Assembly: GCF_028898845.1 (NCBI RefSeq)
Contig: NZ_CP118574.1
Span: 3,534,001-3,598,000 of the forward strand
DNA length: 64,000 nucleotides
Origin: Streptomyces sp. WZ-12
GTDB taxonomy: Bacteria > Actinomycetota > Actinomycetes > Streptomycetales > Streptomycetaceae
Direction of reading: 5' to 3'
Positions 53,025 through 62,021 of this stretch are shown one piece after another (the first letter of the stretch is position 1; the number at the start of each line of letters is the position of its first letter). Position numbers and translations under genes: made by a program. Under the pieces are notes generated by a model, which was not told the DNA's origin, searched no databases, and saw only the letters and a program-made list of their open reading frames with translations.

Positions 53025-53528
53025 ATGCCCACCTCTCCGGACATGACGACCCACACCGACACTGCTCTTCTCGACGCGCTGCAGCACCAAGTGGCCGTCT
53101 TCGCCCGCCGCGCCGAACAGAGCCGGCTCGGCGGCGTCGGGCAGGCGCGCAACTCCATGGACCGCGCCGCCTATCTGCTCCTCAACCGCCTGGACCAGGA
53201 AGGCCCGATGGGCGTCAAGGCCCTGGCGTGCGGGATGGGCATCGACTCCTCCACCGTCACCCGGCAGGTCGCGCCGCTGGTCGACGCCGGCCTGGTCAGC
53301 CGCACCACCCACCCCGAGGACGGCCGCGCCGTGGTCCTCGAACTCTCCGAGCGGGGCCACGCCCGGCTCGACGAGGTACGGGCCTCGCGACGGGCGCTGA
53401 TGGCGATGGTGACGGAGGAGTGGAGCGAGGAGGAGCGCACGGCGTTCACCACGCTCCTGACGCGCTTCAACGCCTCCCTCGCCGACATCACGGCACTGTC
53501 GCCGAGCGGGCCGCCGGCCTCTTCTTGA
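53025..53528 (+). CDS. MarR family transcriptional regulator
   Basis: 167 residues from ATG 53025. The winged helix is KALACGMGIDSSTVTRQVAP then LVDAGLVSRTTHPEDGRAVV. The N-terminal dimerisation helix includes ALQHQVAVFARRAEQSRLGG. An ATG at 53043 is an alternative start with no ribosome site. The target is unknown. The shared promoter with ilvA is the obvious candidate, yet I see no clear palindrome there. Its stop lies in the first unit of a 20-bp tandem repeat. Confidence 0.88.
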   Translation: MPTSPDMTTHTDTALLDALQHQVAVFARRAEQSRLGGVGQARNSMDRAAYLLLNRLDQEGPMGVKALACGMGIDSSTVTRQVAPLVDAGLVSRTTHPEDGRAVVLELSERGHARLDEVRASRRALMAMVTEEWSEEERTAFTTLLTRFNASLADITALSPSGPPASS

Positions 53529-53584
53529 GGCGCCCTCCCACGTGTTGAGGCGCCCCGCTACGTATGGAGGCGCCCTCTGCGTGC
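53525..53584. repeat. Three tandem 20-bp repeats at the marR 3' end
   Basis: The units 53525-53544, 53545-53564 and 53565-53584 share the core GAGGCGCCC and a later ACGT-like tail. The first unit contains the marR stop codon. Confidence 0.75.
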
Positions 53585-53851
53585 GGTGACGCCTACCGGG
53601 TCGTCGTCCTCGCGCGAGCGGATCGGGGGGCACGCGCCGGCCGTTTTCGGGCCGCTCGTGGGGCGTCGGCGGGCCGTTCGGGGCGCCGGGACGTCGTCAT
53701 GCGTCCGCCGCGCGGGCATCGCGCGGTCGTGCCGCCCCTCTTGACCCGTCCCCGTGCTACCGCGCCAATAGGGGCCAGGGGCTGGCCCGTTCGGCGCCGG
53801 GGCGCCGCCCCAGGGGACGGGGCGTCGGCCGCCCGGCATCCGGGAGGCACG
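53529..53851. other. Gap between marR and the sigma-like gene
   Basis: 323 bases. It starts with the 20-bp tandem repeats. The rest is open in one frame on each strand but has Arg/Ala-rich non-conserved sequence. A ribosome site GGGAGG lies at 53842-53847. I see no clear promoter. Confidence 0.45.
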
Positions 53852-54316
53852 GTGGGAGAGCGGCAACAGGAACGGGAGCGACGCCGGGCCCGGGAGTTCG
53901 CGGCGTTCACCGCGGGCGCGGCGGGGCGGTTGCTGCACGCCGCCGCGCTGCTGACCGGCGAACCGGCGGGCCAACCGGCCCCCGCCGCCGAGGAGTTGCT
54001 GATCACGGCGCTGGCCCGGACGTACGCGGCCTGGGAGCGGCTGCGCGGCGAGGACCCCTACGAGCGGGCCCGCCGGGAGCTGGCCGCGGGGTTCGCGCAA
54101 ACCGCCCGACGACATCGCCGGCCGCGGGGCGGTCCGCTGAGTCGCCTGACCCCGCGCGAACGGCTGGTGCTGGTGCTGCGCCTCCACGAGGACGTCGCCG
54201 AGGAGCAGATCGCCGCCCAACTCGGGCTCCCCGCCGAGCGGGTGCGCACCCTGTGCCGGCACGCCGTCTCCGCACTGCGCAGCCGCCGCCCGGACGCGAA
54301 CCCCGCGGTGCCGTGA
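53852..54316 (+). CDS. Sigma-70 region-4-like DNA-binding protein
   Basis: 154 residues from GTG 53852, with GGGAGG four bases upstream. The C-terminus has a sigma region 4 helix-turn-helix: LTPRERLVLVLRLHEDVAEE then QIAAQLGLPAERVRTLCRHA. The N-terminal half (EFAAFTAGAAGRLLHAAALL) resembles the start of SigE-like ECF region 2 but is too short and lacks the -10 recognition helix. It may be an orphan regulator or an adapted sigma factor. It overlaps the next gene by GTGA. Confidence 0.7.
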   Translation: MGERQQERERRRAREFAAFTAGAAGRLLHAAALLTGEPAGQPAPAAEELLITALARTYAAWERLRGEDPYERARRELAAGFAQTARRHRRPRGGPLSRLTPRERLVLVLRLHEDVAEEQIAAQLGLPAERVRTLCRHAVSALRSRRPDANPAVP

Positions 54317-54699
54317 ACCCTCGGGAGGACCAGGAGCGGCCCGCCCCGGAGGCCGGCACGCCGCCCGACAGCCGTAACGGGCCGCCGGCCGAAGCCGCCG
54401 GAGCCCGCTGGAGCACCCCGCCCCAGGAGACCGGGCGGCCGGAGTCCCGGGCGCCCGACCGGAAGGAGAGCGAGGTCCGGCGGATGCTGCGGGCCGGACC
54501 GTATCCGACGGTCCCGCCGGACCTCGGCGGGCGGGCCGCCGCCCGGGGCCGCCGGCTGCTGCTCCGGCGCCGCCTGCTGCACCGCACCGGGACGCTGCTC
54601 GCCCTGGTGGCGCTGCTGACTCTCCTCATCTGGGCGGGAGTTGAGCAACCCTGGCGCCCGCCACCGGCCCGCACCACCCCTCCCGTAGTGGGGTACTGA
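54313..54699 (+). CDS. Single-pass membrane protein coupled to the sigma-like gene
   Basis: 128 residues. A charged Pro/Glu/Arg-rich cytosolic part (~1-55), then VRRMLRAGPYPTVPPDLGGR, a run of arginines, one membrane helix (GTLLALVALLTLLIWAG) and a short outer tail. GTG at 54313 overlaps the upstream stop. Gene order and topology are those of an anti-sigma factor, but no zinc-binding ASD (HxxxCxxC) is present, so this is inference only. Confidence 0.65.
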   Translation: MNPREDQERPAPEAGTPPDSRNGPPAEAAGARWSTPPQETGRPESRAPDRKESEVRRMLRAGPYPTVPPDLGGRAAARGRRLLLRRRLLHRTGTLLALVALLTLLIWAGVEQPWRPPPARTTPPVVGY

Positions 54700-54812
54700 C
54701 CCACAACGGACCGGGGGCGGGCCACCGGGGACGCGCCTCAACTGGCCACCGCGGACGGGTCGCAGCCGGCCGCCGAGGCCGGACCGCGGCCCTCCGCCGA
54801 GCGGGAACCGGC

Positions 54813-55973
54813 TCAGCCCAGCGCCTGCGTGAGGTCGGCCAGCAGGTCCTCGACGGACTCGATGCCCACCGAGAGGCGCACCAGGTCCGCGGGGACCTCC
54901 AGCGCAGAGCCGGCCACCGAGGCGTGCGTCATCCGCCCCGGGTGCTCGATCAGCGACTCCACGCCGCCCAGCGACTCCCCGAGGGTGAACAGCTTGGCGC
55001 GGTTGCAGACCTCCACCGCCGCCGCCTCGCCGCCGGCCACCTGGAACGACACCATGCCGCCGAAGGACCGCATCTGCTTGGCGGCGACCTCGTGGCCGGG
55101 GTGCTCGGACAGGCCCGGGTAGTAGACCCGGGTGACCTTCTCGTGCGAGGTCAACAGCTCGGCCACGCGCGCCGCGTTGGCGCTGTGCCGGTCCATCCGG
55201 ACGGCCAGCGTCTTGATGCCGCGCATCACCAGCCAGGCGTCGAACGGCCCGGCGATCGCACCCATCGCGTTCTGGTGGTAGGCCAGTTCCTCGCCGAGGG
55301 CGTCGTCGTTCACCACCAGCGCGCCGCCGACCACGTCGGAGTGGCCGCCCATGTACTTGGTCGTGGAGTAGACCACCACGTCCGCGCCGAGGGCGAGCGG
55401 CTGCTGGAGATAGGGGCTGGCGAAGGTGTTGTCGACCACCAGGCGGGCACCGGCGTCCCGGGCGATCCCGGCGAGCGCCGCGATGTCGCTGATGCCGAGC
55501 AGCGGGTTGCTGGGCGTCTCGACCCAGATCGCCTTCGTACGGGGTTGCAGCGCGTCCCGTACGGACTGCGGGTCGGAGGTGTCGGCCACCGACCACGTGA
55601 CGCCCCACCGCTCGACGACCTTGGCGAACAGTCGGAAGGTGCCGCCGTAGGCGTCGTTGGGGATCACGACGTGGTCGCCGGGGACGAGCAGGGTGCGCAG
55701 CAGGCAGTCCTCGGCGGCGAGGCCGGAGGCGAACGCGAGGCCGCGGCGGCCGCCGTCGAGGGCGGCGAGGTTCTCCTCCAGGGCGGTGCGGGTCGGGTTG
55801 GCGCTGCGGCTGTACTCGTAGCCGCCGCGCAGTCCGCCCACCCCGTCCTGCTTGTACGTGGAGACCTGGTAGATGGGCGGGACCACCGCGCCGGTGGCCA
55901 GGTCGGGCTCCTGACCTGCGTGGATGGCACGGGTTTCGAAGTGCTGGTGGCGCGTCTCGCGCTGATCGCTCAT
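54813..55973 (-). CDS. metB: Cystathionine gamma-synthase / gamma-lyase (Cys/Met metabolism PLP enzyme)
   Basis: 386 residues. Motifs: YEYSRSANPTRTALEENLAA, the PLP lysine in VVYSTTKYMGGHSDVVGGAL, and FTLGESLGGVESLIEHPGRM. The family joins or cleaves cystathionine, and actinobacterial members often do both, so metB is the best but not certain name. No strong ribosome site precedes ATG 55973 (MSDQRETRHQHFETRAIHAG). Transcription is probably nearly leaderless. Confidence 0.88.
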   Translation of the reverse strand: MSDQRETRHQHFETRAIHAGQEPDLATGAVVPPIYQVSTYKQDGVGGLRGGYEYSRSANPTRTALEENLAALDGGRRGLAFASGLAAEDCLLRTLLVPGDHVVIPNDAYGGTFRLFAKVVERWGVTWSVADTSDPQSVRDALQPRTKAIWVETPSNPLLGISDIAALAGIARDAGARLVVDNTFASPYLQQPLALGADVVVYSTTKYMGGHSDVVGGALVVNDDALGEELAYHQNAMGAIAGPFDAWLVMRGIKTLAVRMDRHSANAARVAELLTSHEKVTRVYYPGLSEHPGHEVAAKQMRSFGGMVSFQVAGGEAAAVEVCNRAKLFTLGESLGGVESLIEHPGRMTHASVAGSALEVPADLVRLSVGIESVEDLLADLTQALG

Positions 55974-56149
55974 ATCTTCTGAGGGTAGCCGGCCCCACGG
56001 CCGAACTTTCCGGAACTTTCTGGTTCGCTGGATAGTGGATACGTAGGAGAGGACGGAGATCGCCCCGGCGATCGGTGCCCGGCCGACGGACCACCCGCCG
56101 TCGACGGCCTCCCCTCCACCCACCCGCCCCTCCGACCGGGACACACCAC

Positions 56150-57280
56150 ATGGACGCTCTGCTGCTTCTCTTCGCCGCGATCGCGCTCGGCGGTCTGGTC
56201 TTCCTGCCCTGGATGCGGCGCCGACGGGCCGCGGCGCACACCCAGCAGGGCCTGGCCGTGGCCACCGACCCGATGGCCGGCTACGGCTTCGTCCCTCTGG
56301 AACGGCTCGACGTCCGGCTGCCCGGCCCCGACGAGGAGCTGTCCCGGGCGCTCGACGAGGTGCGCCGGACGCACGACTGGCGCCCGGCCGCCGAACTGCT
56401 CCGGTCCACCGGCAACGACTGGGAGCTGCGCTGGCAGCGGGTGCAGACGCTGGCCGGCGCCGCCGCGTTCGAGCTGGCGGAGAGCTCCCAGGGCCCCGCC
56501 GGCGGCGGCGCGCGGACCGGCGGCATCTGGCTGCGCACCTGGCGCGCGGAGGCCCCCAAGGACCCCGGCGGCGCGCAGACGCACGCCCAGTTCCTGGTGG
56601 TCCAGGCGCTGCGCGACCCCGGTTCGCAGGACTTCAGGATGATCCTGGAGGAGGCCCGTACGGTCTGCCGGGAGGCGGCGCTGCTGGCGCCCGGCAGCCC
56701 GATCTCCGTCATCACGGAGCTGGCCGTCGCCCGCGGCCTGGGCGCGCGCGCCGCCGACTACGAGGAGCTGTGGGCCGAGGTCCACCGGCGGGCGCCGCAC
56801 CACATGGGCGCGCACCTGGCGGCGCTCCCGTACTGGTCGGAGAAGTGGCACGGCTCCCGCAAGGAGGCCGAGGAGTTCGCCGCGCGCGCGGCCGCCGGGG
56901 CCCCGGCGAAGAGCCTGCTGCCGGCCCTCCCGCTGTTCGCGGTCTACGCGCACCTGCCCGAGGCCAACATGGTCCGCAGCCTCTTCCAGAGCGCCGTCGT
57001 CGAACGCGCCATAGAGGGCGCCCACTTCGCCCTCCAACAGGCCCCCGCCGACCACCCCATGGCCCCGCACGTCCGCCACCTGCTCGTCTGGTTCCTGGTC
57101 CGCGCGGAACGCTACGCCGAGGCGATGGAACAGCTCCGCCTCGTCGACGGCCACGTGGGCGCCGTCCCGTGGTCCTACGGCCGCAGCCCGGCCGCCGAGT
57201 ACGCCGCCTACCGCGCCCTGGCCATCGCCGGCTGGGAACAACTCGGCGGCACCTCGGCCAACTTCCGCGCCCAGGACTAG
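56150..57280 (+). CDS. Membrane-anchored conserved helical protein, function unknown
   Basis: 376 residues. The N-terminal helix (MDALLLLFAAIALGGLVFLP) is followed by a basic WMRRRR stop-transfer, then a long soluble helical domain with Ala/Glu/Leu repeats (ELAVARGLGARAADYEELWA, GAHFALQQAPADHPMAPHVR) that could be degenerate TPR-like hairpins. No catalytic motif is seen. ATG at 56150 begins the anchor. The upstream gap lacks a good ribosome site. Its TAG stop is part of a CTAG repeat. Confidence 0.75.
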   Translation: MDALLLLFAAIALGGLVFLPWMRRRRAAAHTQQGLAVATDPMAGYGFVPLERLDVRLPGPDEELSRALDEVRRTHDWRPAAELLRSTGNDWELRWQRVQTLAGAAAFELAESSQGPAGGGARTGGIWLRTWRAEAPKDPGGAQTHAQFLVVQALRDPGSQDFRMILEEARTVCREAALLAPGSPISVITELAVARGLGARAADYEELWAEVHRRAPHHMGAHLAALPYWSEKWHGSRKEAEEFAARAAAGAPAKSLLPALPLFAVYAHLPEANMVRSLFQSAVVERAIEGAHFALQQAPADHPMAPHVRHLLVWFLVRAERYAEAMEQLRLVDGHVGAVPWSYGRSPAAEYAAYRALAIAGWEQLGGTSANFRAQD

Positions 57281-57304
57281 GGCGGTTCTGACGGATCTCC
57301 GCGG
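57277..57304 (+). repeat. Single-ended copy of the CTAG-anchored repeat
   Basis: CTAG at 57277-57280 contains the stop of the upstream gene. It is followed by GGCGGTTCTGACGGATCTCC and GCGG, matching one end of the element at 32114-32281. No second end is found before the next gene. Confidence 0.8.
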
Positions 57305-57516
57305 GGCGACGGGGACGCCGCAGGCGCGCCGAGCCCCCTCCGCCGGGAACCGCCAGGAACACCACCGTCACCGGACCGCGCTCATCCCGTCACCGCAACA
57401 CCCGCCCGCGTCGGAATGTCACCCCGCCGGAATGCCACCCGCCCCCGGAACGTTCCCCGGAGGGACCGCACATCACCACCCGCGCCCCGCCCCTCCTCCC
57501 CTGGAGCACGATCCTG

Positions 57517-58182
57517 ATGCTGTTCTCCCGCTTCAAGACCCACCTCCCCACCCCCGAGGAAGCGCTGAAGGGCCGCCCCGAGCGGGACTTCGCCGTCCCC
57601 GACCGGCACACCGTCCTCGGCAACCCGCTGCTCGGCCCGTACCCGGACGGCCTGGAGATCGCCGACTTCGGGCTGGGCTGCTTCTGGGGCGCCGAGCGGA
57701 AGTTCTGGCAGACCGACGGCGTGTGGACCACGCTCGTCGGCTACCAGGGCGGCCACACCCCGAACCCGACCTACGAAGAGGTCTGCAGCGGCCACACCGG
57801 CCACACCGAGGCCGTCCGCGTCGTCTTCGACCCCAAGGTCGTCCCGTACACCGCCCTGCTGAAGCTGTTCTGGGAGTCCCACGACCCCACCCAGGGCTTC
57901 CGCCAGGGCAACGACATCGGCACCCAGTACCGCTCCGCCATCTACACCCACTCCCCCGCCCAACAGCAGGCCGCCGAAGCCTCCCGCGACGCCTACCGCA
58001 CCGTCCTGCGCTCCTCCGGCCACGCCGACCCCACCACCGAAATCCTCCCCGCCACCCCCCGCCCCTTCTACCCGGCGGAGGCGTACCACCAGCAGTACCT
58101 CGACAAGAACCCCGCCGGTTACTGCGGGATCGGCGGGACGGGGGTCTCCTGCCCGATCGGGGTGGCCGAGGCGGACGACTGA
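57517..58182 (+). CDS. msrA: Peptide methionine sulfoxide reductase MsrA
   Basis: 221 residues. The catalytic motif is [20 protein letters not shown] (Cys nucleophile), then [20 protein letters not shown] and [20 protein letters not shown]. The C-terminal [13 protein letters not shown] contains the recycling cysteines. It reduces S-methionine sulfoxide in proteins using thioredoxin. The N-terminal extension ([15 protein letters not shown]) is normal for actinobacteria. No ribosome site is very strong before ATG 57517. Confidence 0.95.
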   Translation: MLFSRFKTHLPTPEEALKGRPERDFAVPDRHTVLGNPLLGPYPDGLEIADFGLGCFWGAERKFWQTDGVWTTLVGYQGGHTPNPTYEEVCSGHTGHTEAVRVVFDPKVVPYTALLKLFWESHDPTQGFRQGNDIGTQYRSAIYTHSPAQQQAAEASRDAYRTVLRSSGHADPTTEILPATPRPFYPAEAYHQQYLDKNPAGYCGIGGTGVSCPIGVAEADD

Positions 58183-58419
58183 CGGCGCGCGGCGCGGACC
58201 GTTGCCGGTCGCGGCCGCTCGTTCTGACGGCTCGGGACGGATGCTGAACTGCGGTGTCCCGAGCCCGGGTTGGGGGCGGCGTCGAGGGCTCGAAGGCTGG
58301 CTGTCAGTGGCCGGGGCTAGGCTGTGGAGTGCGGTCGCGGTGTGCTCTTCAGGGGGTACGCGCCGGTGACGGGCGGTGGCCGCGGTCGGCTTTCTCTCGG
58401 GTGGGGAGTGGTACGCGCA

Positions 58420-58626
58420 GTGTCGAAACCGTCTGAGTTCCGCGGCTTCCAGGTGGCGTGGCGGGGTTACGACCGCCAGCAGGTCGATCTCTACCTCACG
58501 GCCCTGACCGAGGCCGACGCCCCGGTCGCCCCGCCTCCGTTCGAGGTCGTGCGGCGGGGCTATGACCGCCGGCAGGTCGACGCACGCATTGCGGAACTGT
58601 TGGCGGACAAGGGCGCCGGGGGCTGA
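58420..58626 (+). CDS. DivIVA-motif mini-protein
   Basis: 68 residues from GTG 58420 (VSKPSEFRGFQVAWRGYDRQ). It contains two copies of the DivIVA-type motif: WRGYDRQQVDLYLTAL and RRGYDRRQVDARIAEL, separated by a Pro/Ala linker. In DivIVA-domain proteins this GYD..QVD unit lies at the start of the membrane/curvature-binding region, and here two stand alone without the coiled coil. No partner is visible. GTG at 58408 is an alternative start. Confidence 0.65.
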   Translation: MSKPSEFRGFQVAWRGYDRQQVDLYLTALTEADAPVAPPPFEVVRRGYDRRQVDARIAELLADKGAGG

Positions 58627-58715
58627 CGGCCCGCGCCCTGCCCGGTGGGGCGGCGGCCTCCGGGGGATGGTCGCGCTCCAGGAACGGACTTGGGCGTGCG
58701 GCAACCGGGGGCCGT

Positions 58716-59207
58716 TCAGGGGTGGTTGTGGCTGCGGCGGGTGCGGGCTTCCAGGTGGTTGGTCGCGAGGTGGGCGAGGGCGATCAGCAAGGTGGCCAAC
58801 AGGGCCGGTAGCCAGGGGTGTTGGACGTGGAGGCCGGGGGTGAGGGTTTCCACGAACAGGGCGGCCAGGAAGGTCGTGCCTGCCGAAAGGGCCGTTTCCG
58901 CACGGCGCTTGGCCTTGGGTGAGGCGAGCACGAGGCGGAGGGCCAGGCGCACGGGGTAGGCGAACGCTCCGGCGAGCAGGCCGCAGGGCAGGAACAGCAG
59001 TGCTGCCCAGATGAGGGGGCCCGCGCCGTCGGCTTCGATCAGGTCGCGGGACAGGTAGCCGATGGTCAGGACGCCCAGCAGCACCGCCGCGGCCACGAGG
59101 GCGAGTACGCCGAGGCCCAAGCCGGTCATGCCGACGGCGGCGAGCGCTTTCTCGCGCGGGGAGAGGGCGGCCCAGGTGGGCTCGTCGCCTGGGTGCTGGG
59201 GGTGCAC
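58716..59207 (-). CDS. Four-helix membrane protein of unknown function
   Basis: 163 residues from GTG 59207, with AAGGAG six bases upstream. The hydrophobic segments are AVGMTGLGLGVLALVAAAVL, IWAALLFLPCGLLAGAFAYP, TALSAGTTFLAALFVETLTP and LPALLATLLIALAHLATNHL. The acidic HPGDEPTW start and basic ARTRRSHNHP end are probably cytosolic. I do not recognise the family. Confidence 0.72.
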   Translation of the reverse strand: MHPQHPGDEPTWAALSPREKALAAVGMTGLGLGVLALVAAAVLLGVLTIGYLSRDLIEADGAGPLIWAALLFLPCGLLAGAFAYPVRLALRLVLASPKAKRRAETALSAGTTFLAALFVETLTPGLHVQHPWLPALLATLLIALAHLATNHLEARTRRSHNHP

Positions 59208-59237
59208 AGTGCGCTCCTTGGTGGGCGGCCGTCGTGG

Positions 59238-60644
59238 TCAGGCGCGCGGGGGGCGTTCCGGGCGGTGGAGGTGGGCGCGGTCGGCGGCGGCAGTGCCCTG
59301 GTGCCAGCCGGCGGCGTCGCGGATGCCGCGGAGGCGGACCGGGGCGGTGTCGGGGAAGAGGGCGCCGGCGGTCTCCTCGACGGCGAGTTCGCGGGCGGCG
59401 AGGACGGGCAGGAGCCGGCCCTCGGCGGCGGGTTCCGCGGCGGCCTCGGCCGTGGCGGCGGCGGTGGCCGCGGCCAGGCGGGTGCGGATGCGGTCCGCGT
59501 ACGCCACGAGGAAGGTCTGGCGGAAGTCGCGGGTGCGGCGGGAGCGGCCCCGGGCGAGGGGGGCGCTGCCCTGCCCCTTAAGGGCTTGGGGGAGGTCGTC
59601 GGCCGCGCGCCGCATCGCGGCGGTGGCCTGGAGGAGCAGCGAGGCGTGCAGGAGCTCGGTCGCCTCCAGGTCGGGCGGGAAGCCGACGACGGTGGAGAAG
59701 CCCCACTCGGCGGCCCAGACGGCCTGGCAGCGGTTGGCGGCCGCGACGGCGTCGAGGAGCAGCGCCTTGCCCTGTTCGTAAGGGCCCTCGATGCCGATGC
59801 GGAGCGCCGTGGGACCGCCGGCGGGCGGGGCGCCCTGGGGGCCGTGAGCGGACGCGAGGAGGGCCTCGTCGATGCCGTGACGGGCCATCAGTTCCTGGGC
59901 CTTGGCGGAGAGCGCCTCGGCTTCCTCGGTGAAGGTGGTCGCCTCCGCCTTGGCCAACAGGGCGCGGATCCGGGCGAGCAGGCGGGGCGCGGGCCGTTCG
60001 CCGGGGCCGGTCGGGCCGGCCGTCGCGGGCGGGGGCGGCAGCGGGGTGATCCTGGGGAGTCGCGCGAGCAGGCGGAGCGTGCCGAGGACGTCGTAGGCGG
60101 TCTCGAAGCGGGAGGTGCGGCGGCGGGCGGCCAGCGCGTCCAGGTAGGCGGGGTCGCGGCCCCACCAGACGCGGGCGTCGAGGCGGTCCAACTGGGCCTG
60201 CCAGCGCGGGTCTTGGGAAGGTCCGGGCGGGCGGGGGCGGCGGGCCGCGTCGGCGGCGATGGCGTCGAGGACGAGGGCGGCCGGTGCGGGGTGGGTGGCC
60301 TCCCGGCGGACGATGCGTTCCAGGTCGGCGGGTTGCCAACCACCGCTCCAGCAGCGGTGGGCGGCGTCCGCGGCGGCCTCGACGACGGCGGCGCTGATCG
60401 CCTCCCAGCCGGGGGCCGCGGCGGTCAGCATCGAGGCGCCGACCTCGATGGCGTCCTCGGCCGCGGTCGCGTCCGCCGCGTAGCGGACGCTGCCGAGGAC
60501 GGTGCCCAGCAGCTCGGCGGCCTGGTGGGCGGCGTCCGGGGTGGGTCCGGTGTCCGCGCCGCCCGGGCCGGCCGCCCGGTCACGGTCCCCGCCCCGGCCG
60601 TTGCGGCGCCGCTTGCCGCCCCCGTTGTCCACGTGCTCGTTCAC
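59238..60644 (-). CDS. DUF2786 domain protein
   Basis: 468 residues. The DUF2786 core lies in the middle (RIRALLAKAEATTFTEEAEA then LSAKAQELMARHGIDEALL). A helical domain precedes it (DAIEVGASMLTAAAPGWEAI) and a larger domain follows (GKALLLDAVAAANRCQAVWA). The first ~35 residues are basic and low-complexity. DUF2786 proteins have been seen in phage- and plasmid-linked settings, with no established function. Here the context is ordinary chromosome. Confidence 0.82.
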   Translation of the reverse strand: MNEHVDNGGGKRRRNGRGGDRDRAAGPGGADTGPTPDAAHQAAELLGTVLGSVRYAADATAAEDAIEVGASMLTAAAPGWEAISAAVVEAAADAAHRCWSGGWQPADLERIVRREATHPAPAALVLDAIAADAARRPRPPGPSQDPRWQAQLDRLDARVWWGRDPAYLDALAARRRTSRFETAYDVLGTLRLLARLPRITPLPPPPATAGPTGPGERPAPRLLARIRALLAKAEATTFTEEAEALSAKAQELMARHGIDEALLASAHGPQGAPPAGGPTALRIGIEGPYEQGKALLLDAVAAANRCQAVWAAEWGFSTVVGFPPDLEATELLHASLLLQATAAMRRAADDLPQALKGQGSAPLARGRSRRTRDFRQTFLVAYADRIRTRLAAATAAATAEAAAEPAAEGRLLPVLAARELAVEETAGALFPDTAPVRLRGIRDAAGWHQGTAAADRAHLHRPERPPRA

Positions 60645-60734
60645 CCGGCCACTGTACGGACGGCCGGGCCGGCGACGGACGGGCGCCGGTCATCGAGAGT
60701 CATGCGTGGTGCAGGGGGTGTCACTGCGTCGGTC

Positions 60735-62021
60735 TCAGACCGCGCTGCCGGCCACCCACTGGGACCAGGACATGTTCCACCCGTTGAGGCCGTTGTCCGG
60801 CTTGATGGTCTTGTCCGGGGAGTTGACCACCTTGACGACGTCGCCGATCTGCGAGTGGGCGAAGAACCACGCGCCGTTGGTGGACGGGTCGTTGCCGCCC
60901 TTGGCGTCCTGCAGGCCGATGCAGCCGTGGCTGGTGTTGGCGTTGCCGAAGATGCCCTTGCCCCAGTAGTTGCCGTGGATGAAGGTGCCGGAGTTCGACA
61001 GCCGCATGGCGTGCGGGACGTCGGGGATGTCGTACTCGCCCTTGCCGTCGTTGTTGGTGAAGCCGACGGTGGAGCCGTCCATCCGGGTCTGCTTGAACTT
61101 CTCGGAGATCACCATCTGGCCGTTGTAGGTGGGGTGTTCGGCGCTGCCCGAGGAGATCGGGATGGTCTTGATGGTCTTGCCGTCGCGGACCACGGTCATC
61201 TGGTGAGTCGCGGCGTCAACGATGCTGACCTGCGAGTGACCGATGGTGAAGTGGACGGTCTTGTTCTGGATGCCCTTCACGCCCGGGGACGCCTCCACGC
61301 CGTCCAGGGCCAGCTTCATGGTGATCTCGGAGTTCGGCTTCCAGTAGTTCTGGGGGCGGAAGTCCAGCCGCTTGTCGCCGAACCAGTGGCCGACGACCTG
61401 CTGGTTGCTGCTGGACGCGACCTCGATCGCCGACTGGACGGCCTTACGGTTCTTGACCGGCTTGTCGAAGTTGATCGACACCGGCATCCCGACGCCGACC
61501 GTCGAACCGTCCTCGGGAGTGAAGTTCCCGAGGAAGCTGTTGCCCGGCGAGACCGTGGTGAAGGTGGAGTTCTCCACCGCGGTACGGCCCTGGCCGTCCA
61601 CCGCGTGCGCGGTGATCTTGTAGGTGGTCGCGCGGGACAGCGCCTGCTTGGGCTTCCAGGAGGTGCCGTCGGTGGAGAGGGTGCCCGGGACGGTCTTCTG
61701 CTGGGTCTTGTCGGTCTGGTGCGTGACCACCGTGGTCATGGTGACGTCGGTGAGCTTGCCGCCACCGGCGGTCACCTTGACCGCGTTGAGACCAGCGTCG
61801 GTCGAGCCGTCCTTGGGCGTGATGGTGATCTTCGCCTGCGAGGCGTCCTGCGCGGCGGCCTCGTCCACCTGCTGGGTGTTCTCGTGCTGGGTCTCCTGGC
61901 TACCGCTGCCACCGCCGCCGTGGCCGGTGGCACTGCTGGCGCCACACGCGGCGACGGTGAGAACGCCCCCGAGCAGCGCGGCGCTGGCTATGAGGCCATT
62001 GCGGCGCTTGCGGTCCGTCAT
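60735..62021 (-). CDS. L,D-transpeptidase lipoprotein (YkuD domain)
   Basis: 428 residues. The start ATG at 62021 has GGAGAAG six bases upstream (an ATG at 62036 lacks one). The lipobox is TVAACG near residue 23, followed by a Gly/Ser/Gln-rich linker. Two immunoglobulin-like domains (~75-280) follow, then the YkuD domain with HQMTVVRDGKTIKTIPISSG, FIHGNYWGKGIFGNANTSHG and the catalytic Cys in SHGCIGL. It forms 3-3 cross-links in peptidoglycan at the outer membrane face. The residue after Ile is Gly, where Arg or Asn is common. Confidence 0.93.
   Translation of the reverse strand: MTDRKRRNGLIASAALLGGVLTVAACGASSATGHGGGGSGSQETQHENTQQVDEAAAQDASQAKITITPKDGSTDAGLNAVKVTAGGGKLTDVTMTTVVTHQTDKTQQKTVPGTLSTDGTSWKPKQALSRATTYKITAHAVDGQGRTAVENSTFTTVSPGNSFLGNFTPEDGSTVGVGMPVSINFDKPVKNRKAVQSAIEVASSSNQQVVGHWFGDKRLDFRPQNYWKPNSEITMKLALDGVEASPGVKGIQNKTVHFTIGHSQVSIVDAATHQMTVVRDGKTIKTIPISSGSAEHPTYNGQMVISEKFKQTRMDGSTVGFTNNDGKGEYDIPDVPHAMRLSNSGTFIHGNYWGKGIFGNANTSHGCIGLQDAKGGNDPSTNGAWFFAHSQIGDVVKVVNSPDKTIKPDNGLNGWNMSWSQWVAGSAV

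Noticed and set aside
54313..54699. Zinc-binding anti-sigma factor
   Set aside because: The topology fits, but there is no HxxxCxxC motif, so the anti-sigma name was not used.
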